The notes under the pieces: generated by a model
Seen by the model: the letters and a program-made list of their open reading frames with translations, nothing else
What the model was told of the DNA's origin: nothing
The model's database searches: none
In this document: one piece after another, positions 11,000 to 24,290 of the stretch
How the letters are laid out: every line of letters starts with the position of its first letter
How positions within the stretch are numbered: position 1 is the stretch's first letter
Translations under genes and position numbers: made by a program
NCBI GenBank assembly: GCA_036345935.2
Contig: JADWOT020000003.1
Span: 17,626,509-17,690,508, forward strand
From: Taenia hydatigena
Lineage: Eukaryota > Platyhelminthes > Cestoda > Cyclophyllidea > Taeniidae
Direction: 5' to 3'
Length of the DNA: 64,000 nucleotides

Positions 11000-13325
11000 T
11001 TGTTAAATATATGTGTTCTATCAAAGTGTTATGTCCTCGTTTGTCTTCAAGAAGGTTTCAGGACGCTACGGTATGTGCGTTCTTCAATTTAATTTATAAC
11101 AATTTAGAGCATTGTGTTCAAATTCATTTGAGTCTCTTGTCTAAAATTTGCTTATAAAATTTTTTAAAGATGTTTGCAATTCAAAAGCTTAAATATATTA
11201 ATGTGAAAATTTTTTTAGGAGGGTGTATTACGAGTGAGTAGATATTCGAACAAATATTTGAGAGAGTCAGAGCACATTCCTATTTTGAAGAAGGCTCGTC
11301 TACACTGCTGTCAAGAGCCAATACGCTTAGCAAATGATAAAGCCATAATTCTTTTTAAAAATGGAAAATCTAGAATAATTATCAAGCGCTGCTTTGAAGC
11401 ATGATTCGTATCAAAACATAAGGTGCATTCTACTTATTGTATCACTGTATTTCGGCGTTTCGGTATATGGACTATAGACATCGGTTCCTCTTTATAAATC
11501 TTGTGGGGTGCATATGCTTCTCTTGAATAAGTTGGACCCAGACTGGAAAGCCTATCTCTGTGCACAACTCTTTAAAAAATCAAAACACTGTGTTTTCGTT
11601 ACATTTTGCAAATGCAGAACATAAGAGTTAGTTAGCCTTGTCTAACTTAGATCCATTTATGGTATGGCCACCAGCCTCTTCTCTAAACAATTAGTGAACT
11701 GCACGGGTGTGGATAGAACCTTCCTTCCAATCTTTACAGGCCCAAATCCGGTCTCTGTAAACATGTGACATGCTATTGGAAGACTACGCCAATGAAACAG
11801 TGACAATAACTGAAAAAATATAGAGTTGCGCATCCGGTTAAATATTCACAAAGCTCAAACAATCATGAGTATATTGGAGGTTCTCAAAGGCGCCCTTCGC
11901 ATTTTTATTTTGTGTTCTGAGTGCATTATTCGTTCGTGTAGTGAAGTTGTCAGGTCCACAGATCCCGAAGAATAGAAAAAAATATGGAACGTAAAATTTT
12001 TTAGGCAAATTCACGCAGCATTGATATTTAGGACAGCTGTGTCCCATTTTCTATCGCAGGTCCACTTTGGTTCAAGCCAGTCCAGAAGTCGTTTATTAAT
12101 GTGGAAAGAAGGTGCCTGATATGCAGGAGGTATTAAACAGTACAGTTCCGTTGAGTACGAAGAACTGTGATGGATGCAGAATCAATCATACATGTTCACT
12201 AAGACATTTGAGTGATCTCAACGCTTTCAATGCTACCTCACGTCCATGAGTCTGAAAACCAGCGAAGCTTTTCCCCGTGGTAGTTGGTTCCGCTTCCACA
12301 GCACAACGGTCATTTCTGTGAACATCCATTCATTTCGTGAAACAGAGGATTGAGACACACATAAAATATCGTCTGAACTACCGAGAAATCGCAGAGGAGC
12401 AAAGTCATTTCGTATTAACGCTGATCAAGGTCGACACTTAATTTTCAAAGCACGCAGGCAGGCAGGTGGAAAGACGGGCAATCAGAGAGCAGGTGAGCGG
12501 GTAAGTGGATGGGCGGACAGACTGTACAAAGACAGTTCATCTACACTGACGAATCCTGCAAAATGACAGCTGTTTTCTAGTTAAAGTGTTAGCCAAACTC
12601 AGGATGGTGTGTGGTACATGTGAAGTATGCATCTCAAAGTAATCGGACCTTAATTTCTAATGCTGCATTTTATCAACTAAGGCCATCAGCGTATCACCCG
12701 ATTTGCCTTAAAAGCCATTAGCTGATTAACAGCCAGCCATAGAATATCATATAACTGGGGTGTTGACAAAATCCCTATGAACGAAGTGATCATATAGCCA
12801 CAATATATTTACCTCCTCTCTAATGCATTTGACTCGCATTAACACCTCCATACAACAGAAATAAAGCCAAACTTTTTGACTCATTCTATGATTTTGGTTT
12901 GTGTATTTAAAGGAAGAGTCTCTTAATCATTTCATTGTTTGACAGTTTGCTTTTATAAGCACGGAGAAGCTGGTAAACATGCAGAGAGGAAGAATGTCAT
13001 GTCCCAAATGAAGCGACAAAACGATCGTTTACTAAATCACGCAATAGCTCACCAACCTAATCTAGGCCTGAGCGCGAACAATTAGAACAACACTTGGTGT
13101 CTTTAACTTTTAACACGAAAGGTTGTTAAATCAGCTATCAGTGACTAGAGTACGACTGATTCTAGACTATGTAAACGCGGCCTTCAAAAATTTGTAGGTT
13201 CCTTTAAAGGTTTGCATTCGGCGAAGATTCCATGCAAAGCTTTGCCCTCCACTTGGCAAATCCGAACTTGTGGTTGTAATACTGGTAAAGTTAGAAATGA
13301 ACCTTTTTGTACCCAAGTTCTAATC
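11000..13325. other. Intergenic, nothing recognised
   Basis: AT-rich, with only short unremarkable frames. A short run of GCAGGCAGGCAGG near 12,453 is a minor simple repeat. No supported gene. Confidence 0.4.
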
Positions 13326-13329
13326 AGAC

Positions 13330-15450
13330 TTCACTCAGTTACTCTAAAACCCTATTAAAATTATTACAATCAATTGTGGAGAAGTCGAAGACGTCATTCT
13401 AAACCTGAATGTCAATTATCTCTATTTTTGTGTTTTCATTCAACTCTGTTTAAAGACAGGTCAGTCTGTTTTACATGCACAAAGTCTCTTATTTTTTAAC
13501 GGCAAAATACATTTCATTTCTTGTCGCCGCTAGCTCCCTCGGGGAAGGAGTAATGATTTATGACCTTGAAACATTAAATCTCTCCAGTGGATACGCGTTC
13601 TGCCCAAAGAAGGGACGCAAAATAAGCGTCGGGATTCTTTTCATTTTGCGTTCATAAAGGATTATTTATACTTAATTATTTTAGCAATTTAGCTTTGTTT
13701 CTTATTTGGTTGGAAACATATTCAGGAATTTAATGTCATGTTTGCGCTACTATCAAATCCACAATTCGTAAAGTAACTTCGAACTGCTTCACGCCTTAAG
13801 CTTCCATTGCAAAGTTTATATGAATTCTACAAATCTGTTTTGTTTTGCCATTGCCTTTTTTCTTAATTTAACAGAAAATCTTGAAGTACTTGAGTGCATC
13901 TCAAATACAACACGAAGTTGTTTTGATGCGATGAAAAAGCGCTGTACGGAAAGGTTGATGAGGTATTCTAAGAGAAATGTGCTTCTGATTGCATCTTACG
14001 TGGCCACCTAAAGCCTTGTGAGATGAAGAGAGCTAGCTGCTTCTCCTCTAATCCTTTACGCGGTTTATGCTAGCACATCATTGTAATGATCTATACCCAA
14101 GTGAAAAAACAATCAGGTCCAAGTCGACTGTGAAGGGAAATTACGTCTAATATAACAATTTTTATTTCTTAAAACCCTTAACTTTGATTAGTATGGAGCC
14201 AAGGAGAGTAATGTGCGTGCACAAGAGCATGCATGGTAGGTTTTAATTGCGTTAGCTGACAGCATTTATCCCTTGTTAGCATATAATGACTACGTCAATG
14301 TGTCATTAGAGGATATTCCAACCTGTAAGCATTAAGGTGGATACGAAATAACATTTGCGTCTGAGAGTGTTTGTACTTTTTGGCGCCTAATGTGATTTTA
14401 CCGGTTATGAATGTCTGGGCTGTGATTGTGCAATCTTTCTTAGTTTGGTCATTTAAGTTGAGCTAACTCCACTTTGTAGACGCATGGGGAGATTTCTAAA
14501 AGCCTTCAGCTGTTTGTTTAATGCCTCTCTAAGTTTTCGCTATAGCATTTACGCTTCTCAGCCGTTCTAGACGCCGGTGTTAAGTTTTTTGTTGCAGCTT
14601 AATGAAAAAAAGTCTCTGGACGCTACAAGTGCTTTCAACTTAACCGAATCTAAAACGTTCACTGAGATACTCTAGTCTGGCATGAATTTGTTGCAGTAAG
14701 CAGCTGATGTTCTATATGAATCCTCATTTCTTCACTAGCAAACTGACCAATCACTCATATTAATCAAGATTAATTAGTCTAAAGGTCTTGCCAATGTCAA
14801 AGGTGAAAGTGGACTCTTTGAATCTGTCTTTTTTGGCAGTCGTGACGTAAGATCGACCTTGGCAGAGTATTCGGACAATGGTATGCTAATATAAATGTCA
14901 AATTAAGTTGAGGTCGAGATTTAATTACTTAAAAATTCACCAAAACATATCGTATTAGCCATCCTTCCTTGTGAGGAAGCATTGCGTTGAACAAGACCAC
15001 TTGGTAATAAAAAATCTTGACAATCAAAAAATTGATGAGGCGGTATTAGCAAGCTGTAGCATGGTTCTAATATTGTCCAAGTTGACTTTTAGGTTAAGAG
15101 AACCTCTAGTAGGCGCACGTGAAATCACAGTCCTGCCTCTCCTCTAGCCTACTTTACTTCCACGTTGGCCACTGCAATCAAAATTTGGCATGTGAAAACG
15201 ATCGGGCGACCAGACGATGATCATAATTCCTACTCACAAAAAAGCCGATGCGGTGGTGGTGGAGGAAGTGCTTTACTGTGGTGATAGTCAAAAGGCGGCA
15301 TCATTATTGGGATGTGAAGCAATGCATTCCTGTTTGACTCACTTATATGCGTCCAGAGGAGGAGCAGAAACGAATCCGCAATGGGCGAGTTCAAGTTGCG
15401 TACAATACCCAAATCTAATGTCTCAGCTTGGTTCTTTGTAGCCATTTGAA
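13330..15450 (+). repeat. Family P copy A
   Basis: In order: 13,455-13,475 (AAAGACAGGTCAGTCTGTTT) matches 23,800-23,820; 13,820-13,900 (TTCTACAAATCTGTTT, later TACTTGAGTGCATCTC) matches 25,580-25,640 and 24,213-24,230; 15,110-15,210 (AGTAGGCGCACGTGAA, CTTCCACGTTGGCC) matches 17,390-17,490; 15,250-15,268 is the GGTGG tract found at 17,604; 15,385-15,440 (GGGCGAGTTCAAGTTGCGTA) matches 17,770 and 20,257. No intact coding frame. Confidence 0.55.
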
Positions 15451-16465
15451 TAGTTAGTAGAATTGATGTTGAAAATGAGCAGCGCTGCATTCATAATGTG
15501 TTTGGGAGGACGTAAGTTAGAGCTGGCACAGTTTTCCATATGCATAACATTAGGCTCGATGAAACGCACTAGTTAGATTGTCAAGACAGCATTTGAGCTG
15601 TTTTGTGCATTTGCTTGAAAGATGATGTTAAATGATTTGCTCTTCAACTGGTTTAAGTCATTCATTGTTCTAAAAGTGCATAAAACCGCTTAGGATTGTT
15701 AAAAAATTGAGTATTTTTAGAGGCCAGCTGTCATTTGCTTTATTTTAGCCCATGTTTACTAGACAAAGCAAAAATAAATGATATTTGAGGTCAAATTTCC
15801 ACCGAATTTCTTCATTTGACTCTTTTGTTCTTTGCATACTACTAAAATCTATTTAATCCACGCCAAATGTGAAATATCCTAGTAAATGGCACCTTGAAAC
15901 TGTTTGTGAGTCTTCATCCCAGATTTTCGCGAAATGACTGTTCTTAGTAGCAATAATTTACCAATAATTGGTCGTGAACAGTCAAGTTCTATCTAATGTC
16001 TTTACCTTAAGCATCTGAATAGACGAAACCTGCAATAAGAGTTGCTAATCAACTCAACTTCAGCAGAAAAGAATCCGAGTGGTTCCCATCATCAGGAAGA
16101 CCTTGGGACCAACAGCTGTAGTAGACAATAGGCAGAGAAAAGGATTAGCTTGAAGTAGGATTTTGGCAACGCCTAAATCAGGCGGTTTAAGCAGTCATTC
16201 CTGAAATGGTACCAACATCAATGCCTGTAGCGCACGCAGTAGAGCGGCACGATTCACTTCTTATAAAATTAGCGATTAGAGCAAAGGTATGAATAACTAA
16301 GCATTAATGATTAAATGCATTAAGTCGGCCTGAGTGTTGCATCAAAAAAAGCTTTGGATATGTAGTTTGCTTTTAGTGCCTGCTTTAAATCTGGTGCCAT
16401 AGTAAGTGTTGGGTGATCAGCAAAATCTTTTCAATCATTTCTAATCCCCTCGACTGCAACTCCAC
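15451..16465. other. Between repeat copies A and B, nothing firm
   Basis: No supported exon. It may be diverged family P sequence linking copies A and B, but I could not match individual blocks. Confidence 0.35.
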
Positions 16466-16469
16466 TTCA

Positions 16470-18165
16470 CGCACCGGTGACTCGAAAACCAAATTATGCG
16501 TTGCTTTTTAAAAACCGACACTATCTTATGCCAATGTGCCCATGTTAGGAAAATTCAAAGGAATCCTCCATTCCTTATCTTAAATGCTACAATTTTCCAT
16601 CTGTTAAAGTGAAAAGTTATTTGGAGAAATGCGGCTAAGTGCCGGCTAACTGGACGAAATTATCCTATCTTATACAGACGGTTCGGACAAAAATTTACCA
16701 TTCCCTTCCATTTGTAATTCTTCCCAGTCCACTTCTACTATTTGTCCATTGCTTGCTCAGCACTCTGGATTGGCATTGATGACTACATTGATCCAAGCTA
16801 TGAAGGTAAAATCGTGCTTCAAGTGCTGTGATTCTATCACCGAGAGGTTCTTGCAGAATTGTTGGGAAAATTTTGACCCTAGCTGCAAAGTTAACGTCCC
16901 TCAGTTGTGGAACATGCGTTTCAGGCCTTCGCGGCATCTCAGCATCTGGCGAGGGCAGAAAATAAGAGAAGTAATTTATGCCGAAATAAGAGGCGGGTGT
17001 TATTTTATTTGTGGCAGCCAAGTTTTCTAAAAGTAAAGAAACTTTACTAAGTGGGGAATCATTTAAGTAACATTTTGTTCCTTCTCTTACGAGTAACAAG
17101 AAATGTCTCCAATGCAAATAATACTGACACTCACTCCCTCACTCCTTCTCTCCACTCAAGTGTTAGTACTGGATTATAATGGTTCGTTTTTACTGCAGGA
17201 TAATTTTTTAAAAAAAAATAAACGATCCATTTTTATTTGATGCCAGCAGGTCAAACGAACAGCCGAACACCTGGGAAAATTGACGCATATGACAAAAGAA
17301 TTCGATTGTGTGTCAGAAACGAGGTGAGATTACGGAAATGTGGCGCGGAACTTAAGTGCCCATGTTGACTTTTGGGATGAGAAAGTCTTCAGTAGGCTCA
17401 CGCGAAGCCACAGTTCAGACAGTAGTTAATTATGGTCGGTTAATTCTATCACTGTCTCGCAACCAGCCTAATTAACTTCCAAGTTGGCCTTACTTCTAAA
17501 CAAAAATGGTCAATGCAATCCAAATCCAAGATAGAGAAACAATTGCGTGACTAGACAGTGATCATTAATTCCCCTTTTCAAATCAAGTCAGCGAGATTGT
17601 TAAGGTGGTGGTGGTGGTGAGAGAAAGAATTTTAATTTCAGGGATAATCGAAAGGTGGCACTGTTGCTACAGATGTAAAATCGCTGGAGGTGGGAATCTT
17701 TGGTGAAGCAGCATACCTGTACCTGACTCACTTACATATATCCAGCGGATGAGCAGAAATGAACCCATTATGGGCGAGTTCAAGCTGCGTATCCTTTCCT
17801 AATTGTGTCTCAATTTAAAATATCATTTTTTATATGGCTCCTCTTGCGCAAAGCGCAATCTTTTACCATCTAAGCATTTCGCGATAAAGTTTTAAAGTGG
17901 GCCGCGTCCGATTTCTTTTAAATTACTTCTGATCTTTAATTAACACTGCTATTGAAGGTAGCAAAGTAAAATTCAGGCAACGAAGGTGAATTGACTTAGT
18001 CGGTAATAATATTTTAGTAGTTTCCATCAGTCTAATCGTTTTTCCACCAATCGTGCCTATAGCAGTTACCTCTTTCTGTGTCAACGTCATATCATGTGGC
18101 CATTCTGACCGCTGATACTTCCCTTTCGCTCCTCGCCATTCCCAAGGCGTTCTTCGCAGTGAAAA
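16470..18165 (+). repeat. Family P copy B
   Basis: 16,809-16,865 is the counterpart of the TACTTAAGTGCGTCC block at 24,215. 16,925-16,975 (GCCTTCGCGGCATCTCAGCA) matches 29,391-29,435 (GCCTTCTCTGCATCTCAAAA). 17,250-17,330 (GAACGAACAGCCGA-like block) matches 29,730-29,790. 17,390-17,560 matches copy A. 17,604-17,619 is a GGT tract. 17,770-17,815 (GGGCGAGTTCAAGCTGCGTA) matches 15,390 and 20,257. 18,082-18,160 (GTCAACGTCATATCATGTGG) matches 20,450-20,530. A 140-codon minus-strand open frame (16,695-17,117) lies inside and has no ATG at its start. Confidence 0.55.
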
Positions 18166-19055
18166 GTAAACCTTCTTTTTCTTTTTTGCCATTTGGATAA
18201 TTATAGGGTTGAAGTAAAAATGCTCAACGTTCCGGTCTTGCTGTGTAAAGGAACGTGAAACAAGTAAATGAATTCATCGTCAAAAACTACTCAAATCTAC
18301 GGGCTAACTACTGGAATATAAAAGTGCTAAACCTACGAACTTCATTATTCGCTGTTTGGTGGCATTCTTACCCCAAAGTAACTATTTTAAAAGGTGACAT
18401 TTTAAAAGAAGACTCTTAACTGATAAACTTGCAATTTTTGTTGCTCTGCCCTTCCATGAACTCTTAAAACGCAGTGGTCATTCAGTTGAATGAACCATAT
18501 CAATTTTCACGATCTCAGGTGAGTCATTATGCAGTTTGCAACTGCTCTCATTTTGCATAAATTTGGCCTATTTTAAATTTCCTGACTAGACGGAACTTGA
18601 GCACAGATTATTTGCGGTCCTTAAGAGGTAAATGGAACCGAGGGTAACTTTCGTTCTCAAAAATAAGTTAGGACTACCAGGTTTAGTTTGTAGCAAGATG
18701 CCATTAAGATGGAATTAATGTTAAAAGTTTGCTCTTTTGACTAAATTAACTGCTTTAGTCGATTTCATCTCGAATTTTATCTGACTTTGGGGTGTGTGGC
18801 ATAGACAGCATTGTGACACGATGCATTTCTTACGTGAAGTTGGAAATAAAAAACCAAATTTTAAAAACTTATTCTGTGGCCAAAGAGGTGGAATGTTGCG
18901 TCAAGGAACTTTAAATATGCGCTACTCTTTGTGCAGTACTTTTGGTTTCTTCATTGGAGACACTAATGTAGTCAGTACTAGATATGCATTATAGGCTTAG
19001 CAATCATTACTAATCCTCTAACCTACTAAAAGTGCCTCTTAAGCCTCAATCGACT
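18166..19055. other. Between repeat copies B and C
   Basis: No supported gene. The sequence has the base composition of the flanking repeats and may be diverged family P, but I saw no block clear enough to assign. Confidence 0.3.
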
Positions 19056-19059
19056 TGAA

Positions 19060-22000
19060 TTATAAATGTGAGTCTTTTCAAAAAACAATGGAGTGTATTC
19101 CATGCCAATGTACTCCGGTCAAGGAGAGTAAGTGCTTCTTTATCCTCTTGGGCAAGATAGCGCCATAAGAGTTTTGTTTTGCAGTGGAAAAATTAGGTAT
19201 ACATTGCAGACTTTCCTCATTTTGACCACTTCTCGAGAAGAGCCCTTTCCACCTCTCCCGCATTTTTATTACCATTGCTATTAAAGTCTGAACTTCCTTA
19301 TCTGAGATTATGGAGATGAAAGCATATTCTAAACACCGCTTTCTACTTACTTAGAAACTCGTGCAAATTGACGTGAAAACTCTGGCCCTTACATGGCAAG
19401 CTATGTGCCTCTGGCCATTGATGCATTACAAATACGAAAGAGGAGAGAGAAAGAAGGGAAGAAATGTATGTCGACGCAGGCGGTGGACATTGCGCAATTT
19501 GTGTCATCGAAATGGCAATGCACTTAATGGATTTTATACCCGAGCTTTTATGTTGCGTGTAATATTTTTATGCCTTCAATCAACGCCTTCTTTTCTAATG
19601 GGAATTCCATTGCCTTAACATCTCCCCTTACCTCTTACAAGTAACGCAGAATGTTCTCAGTTAAGTGGTCTTATCTGTCACCTCCATCTTTATTTTTACT
19701 GCTATTGCTGGCAAGTAAAGGCTGATTGAAGCGCAGAAAACTTTTTCTTGAATAAAAGACGAGTCCTCATAAACTTTGCTCATGGAAGAGGGAGAGCAGC
19801 CGGCAACTTGAGTGAGACGATGCGAATGAGGAAAGGCTCAGCTATTGTAAAGATACGGGGGAACAGCGCAGTGGAAACCACAAGAAGTGACGCGATTCTT
19901 TTATTAGCAAAGATGCCTAGTAGAAAAATCTACTTTTCAGATTACGTAGGCAAATCGGTAGTTTGAATGTGTGGCGAAAATGCTTGATTAATCTCCTCAT
20001 TCCATTCCTTCTAGCATACTTCACTTTCAAGTAAACCTGCCAGTTGCAAAGTCCCGAGATTGCTTAAAGAACTTTACTTGCTTTTAAATTAAGGTGGTGG
20101 CGATAAGAGAAGAGCGTAAATTGGGGGATAACACAAAAGGCGACATCTTTACTACCGTCCAAATCATCGGAGGTGGAAAATGTTGGTGGGGAGAGTGCAT
20201 CTCTGTTCAACATAAATGCATACATCGGGCACATAAGGAGAAAAAAAAACCCAATTCATGGCGAGTTCGAGTTGTGTAAACTTTCCTAAATTAGTGCCAA
20301 AGCTTGGTGTTTTGCACTCTGCATGGTTATACTTGTCGGCAAATTATCAATAGACTTATTCCATTCGGTTTATCATTTTATCCCTAAAGGTCTAGTCCGA
20401 TTTATCAGTTTACCGATTAATGTACTTAGGTCAACCACTCCTCTGTGTGTCAACGTCAAATTTAATTACCACTTTGACCTCGGATCCTCTCATTTTAGTC
20501 CCCACCAGTTCCACGGATTCTTTGCTATGACTTGACCGATGAGACGTACATGCCAAATAATAGAAGTCAGCATCCATGATTTACTCAGAATTAGGCAATC
20601 AAGCAGTAACACTGCTTGCAAAGCTTTTTAATGGTGACATTGCAGTAGGTTAATACGTTGCCTCTTTATAGAGATTAAAATGTGTACACAAACAGAGTAT
20701 TCTGACAGCTACTACTGATAGCAAACAAACCACCCTACTAGCATTCAGAATTTGGCATAAAAATGACCTTCTTCACAATTTATAATCTGAATAGTTGACA
20801 CTCTAAAGGTCGAAATTACTAAAGTATTTATTCATGCAAAACTAAACAATTTTGGGTGACTAAACTCCCAAGGGGAGCGCAATCCTCGTCAGACCGTTTG
20901 TCATCCTTTCTAGCTAGCTTTGTCTTGTGTTAATAATTTAAATGTCCGCTACTCAAAGTACAGAGTGGCTAGTCAGAAGTCGCTGTGCATTACTTTAAGG
21001 TTATTTTCATCTTTTCTGAGATTAAATCATTCCGGAAGAATACGATTTTACAACTATCTACCGATTTCCCGAACGCACCTCCATTTACCATCGAATCATC
21101 AAAGTGGTTTAAGTCTCGATTCCTTACTTCTGCGATAATCTCACGTTGTAAAGATAATGCCTGTAAAATTAAGAAGCATAATTTAATTTAATGATTAAAC
21201 TAACAAGTCAAAGTCAATTTAATAGTCTAAGGCTTATGCAACAATATTTGTGTGACAGTCCACCCTTGTGCCTTTAGAATAGGAACATAGATTATCCAGT
21301 TCTAGGTTTTGACTATGTCATACACTTTGTCATATCGTGAACATTTGAGCGACTGAGATGCAGCTGAAAGGGCTAGTAGATACTACTAATTGATTAGTTA
21401 GTAGATAAGCCTTTCTGCCGATAACGCAAGACCCATCAGTTAGTCGACGTGAGGAGGCCCTTCGCTCAAGGGGAGATAAACAGCTGAGTAATGAGAAGTG
21501 CACGCTCTTATTTCTTTTTTAACTAAATGTGTTTGCAGATTTTTTGTAATGTTACGAAAGTGCTGTTAAATTGTGTTTTTGATTGTCTGTGGTAGTTCTT
21601 TTCCCGCACTTTATTTTTACATACCTCCACGCATAGACACTCGGATTTCTGATCTGGTTCTATCACGAGGTGAGAAGCCTTCCATAGCTTCTCATTTGCT
21701 AATTTCACAGCGCTGCCTTAAGCATAAGCATCACCTTTCATCCATTAGCTGGTTTTTAATGTCAGAATTTCTATATTGTTTCGATATGAGCAACATCGAG
21801 TGTATTGTTCCACGAGCCCACGCAATCTCTGTGACGGAGATGAATAGCTTTACTACTACAACTTTTAAGCAAATGAAATTTTCACTCTTAGTAGCTCTTA
21901 TAAACTATGGTGTTGTCATTTCATCTTGAACATTCCTTACAGTGCTGTAGGCTTTCGGCACTTAATTCTTTGGGGTGACAATAATTCCTAGACATTGGCA

Positions 22001-22620
22001 ACCTCAAGCTATGTCTAAGAGTCAAAATCCCTTCTTTCTGCTTTATTTTAATGCAGATTTGATAAAAGGCTTTTTAAAAGTTTTGTCGTATTTACAGAAG
22101 AATACTTGCGTGTGTGGGATGTACACTTCCAACCTGCATTTGTGAATGCTCGCAATGGAATGGCTCCCGATTAATGAAAAAGCTGCAAAGCTCCTTATAC
22201 TCTTTATTGATTTGTAGGACAACAAGGCGTCTATTTTTGAATTTTACTGATACAACAACATCTCCATCGCTCACATCACACGAACAGTTTCCCACTGTCA
22301 CAAAAGGAAAACAAATGGAACTTTTACAGAGCTGTCAGTCTTCAGTGCACAGTGGATATGGAAGAGAAACCATTCTTTTTAACATCTACCCGCTGCTTGA
22401 ATAGTCTTTGAAAACGCCGGTGCCTCTCAGCACTGCAGTTCTACCAACTTGAGAGGAAATCGACCAGTTGTGTCAAGCTTTTCTGATGAATTGACAATTT
22501 TCCAAGGGTGAGTTTCAACATTTCAAAGCATAAAATTAATGCGACATAGTTGGCAGTAAACCCTTGCGACAGTTTTGTTAAAATTGCGATCAAGCCGAAA
22601 TTGAGACGAATACATTGTCT
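19060..22620 (+). repeat. Family P copy C
   Basis: 19,090-19,150 (GTATTCCATGCCAATGTACT) matches 29,043-29,065. 19,195-19,320 matches 5,550-5,690. 20,092-20,105 is the GGTGG tract. 20,256-20,305 and 20,450-20,540 match copies E, A and B. 20,535-20,560 (ACCGATGAGACGTACATG) matches 6,355 and 30,650. 21,370-21,470 carries the palindromic module (ATACTACTAATTGATTAG). 22,100-22,130 (CTTGCGTGTGTGGGATGTAC) matches 7,752-7,775. 22,480-22,600 matches 8,074-8,200. With copies E and D this shows the family is at least about 4 kb long. Open frames inside, including one of 118 codons at 21,573-21,929, are not conserved between copies. Confidence 0.55.
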
Positions 22621-23735
22621 TGCACATGAGGCTTCAAATGTGATGATGTCTGCCGAGGCATTCAACGCTCATCAATTGGAGTTCTCGGTTTCGCAGCGTA
22701 GACTCCTAAAGAGTCAGGATTCCAGAACCGGCAAATGCTTACTATGCACCGAGGGTTCCGGTCTAGTTTGAACATAAACGTTTTTAAGAACACCACAAAT
22801 TTCTTCTTTTGCCTACATAAACTCAGAAACTCCATTTACGCATTGAATGCAGTTATATCTCCGTATATACCGTAATTTGAAGGAACCGGAGCAACAAAGC
22901 GACGTGGGGGCATTAAATTGTACTTTACGTCAAATACAAAGATTCAAACGGCGGTACTCGTCAGGTCATCCTCGAGATTCAGTGTTAGATGAAGCATAAC
23001 TTCAGTATCACTCTAATCTCAAAAATGGATTCCACCTCTTAGAATGTCAATGCATGAAAGTGCTAAGATGTAGCAGGACAACCGCTATGCGCTTCTACCA
23101 AGGCAAAGTACCACAAGTGGAAAATTTAGCATAAATTTACGCCCCACTAGCATATGCCAAGTAAAGTGTCAGTCCTTAGCAAATGCCTTATTCCTTCGCT
23201 CATGCCTCTAACGTCTTGCAAGCATTTGAGACAGATTTTTGTCAATTTAAGTACGAAGTCTCGTGTCATTCCATGGTAAAGGAAATCTCGGTTCCCCGGT
23301 CTATTGCCAGCATGCTTTACTTTATAGTATCACATTCTGTCCTACTCCCGCAAATGTTTTTGACAGCTTAGTAGCTGGTATGGGGAATGCAAACGAGTTG
23401 CTTGTCTGCAACCTTTTTAAAGGCACAAAGAGCCAGCAATCCTTGGCGAGTAGATTGACCCACAAGGAAGCAGGAGAGAAGGTCTCGAGGATCGATTTTG
23501 TTCTAAGTTTGAGTTCTGCAATGTAGCTGTGAGAAAACGGAGTGCGAATCATATTGCCCTGTATGGCGACAGCCCTTGAGGAGTCTACCTATAATTGTAG
23601 CACAGACACACACCAACTTATGTTATGTTGTGCAAATTTTACCCTGGGCTTATTGACTTGAATTTGTGGAACTATTATCAGTATTATCAAACTCCTGTTT
23701 GGATGTCATTTATTTAGTGTAAAGTTTTATTTTAA
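22621..23735. other. Intergenic, nothing recognised
   Basis: Short overlapping frames on both strands around 23,260-23,550, none recognisable. Probably more decayed repeat. Confidence 0.35.
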
Positions 23736-23739
23736 GTCC

Positions 23740-24290
23740 AATGATTTCAAAATCCCAGCTGTCAATCAATTGTGACCATTTCGTCAATCGAATCTAGTTA
23801 AAGGCAGGTCAGTTTTTCTCATGATGACCGAATTCTCTTGTTGACGACTTACTGGAAGTTCATTTTGTTACCTCACCATTGCTGGCTTAAATTACACTTC
23901 CGAGAATGGTAGAGGCTTCTTGATCCTGAGACACATTTGATCTCCGTGGTAGCTACCAGTTCTGCCGAATGAGGAACGCCAATACAGAAAAACTAATAAG
24001 CGTGTTTGCTTCTCTTATAGAAGTATGTTAATATTCTCTAATTGTAGCGATGTGAATTTATTTTGACATTATTTCTGGATAAAAATGAAGAGATTTAAGT
24101 ATGCGTTTGATTCAAAATGGATAAAAAGGCGAGATAAATCTTTAAGCCCTTATTTCCCATCTCTGTGTTCTGTATTTATGTACTTTCTGCTCCACCTCGG
24201 CAGGATCCTCGAGGTACTTAAGTGCGTCCTCAGAGCTACACGAGGTTGCGTTGCTGAGATGGGGAACTACTGTATGGGGCGATAGACGAG
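23740..24290 (+). repeat. Family P copy F (5' modules only)
   Basis: 23,800-23,820 (AAAGGCAGGTCAGTTTTTCT) matches 13,455. 23,880-23,980 (GCTGGCTTAAATTACAC, CCGAGAATGGTAGAGGCTTC, TTCTGCCGAATG) matches 25,272-25,362 and 4,213-4,250. 24,208-24,265 (TCGAGGTACTTAAGTGCGTC) matches 13,888 and 25,626. Only the proximal part of the repeat is visible. Confidence 0.55.

Noticed and set aside
16695..17117. 140-codon frame, the longest in the window, as a host gene
   Set aside because: It lacks an ATG at its start and lies inside a repeated segment; treated as repeat-derived.
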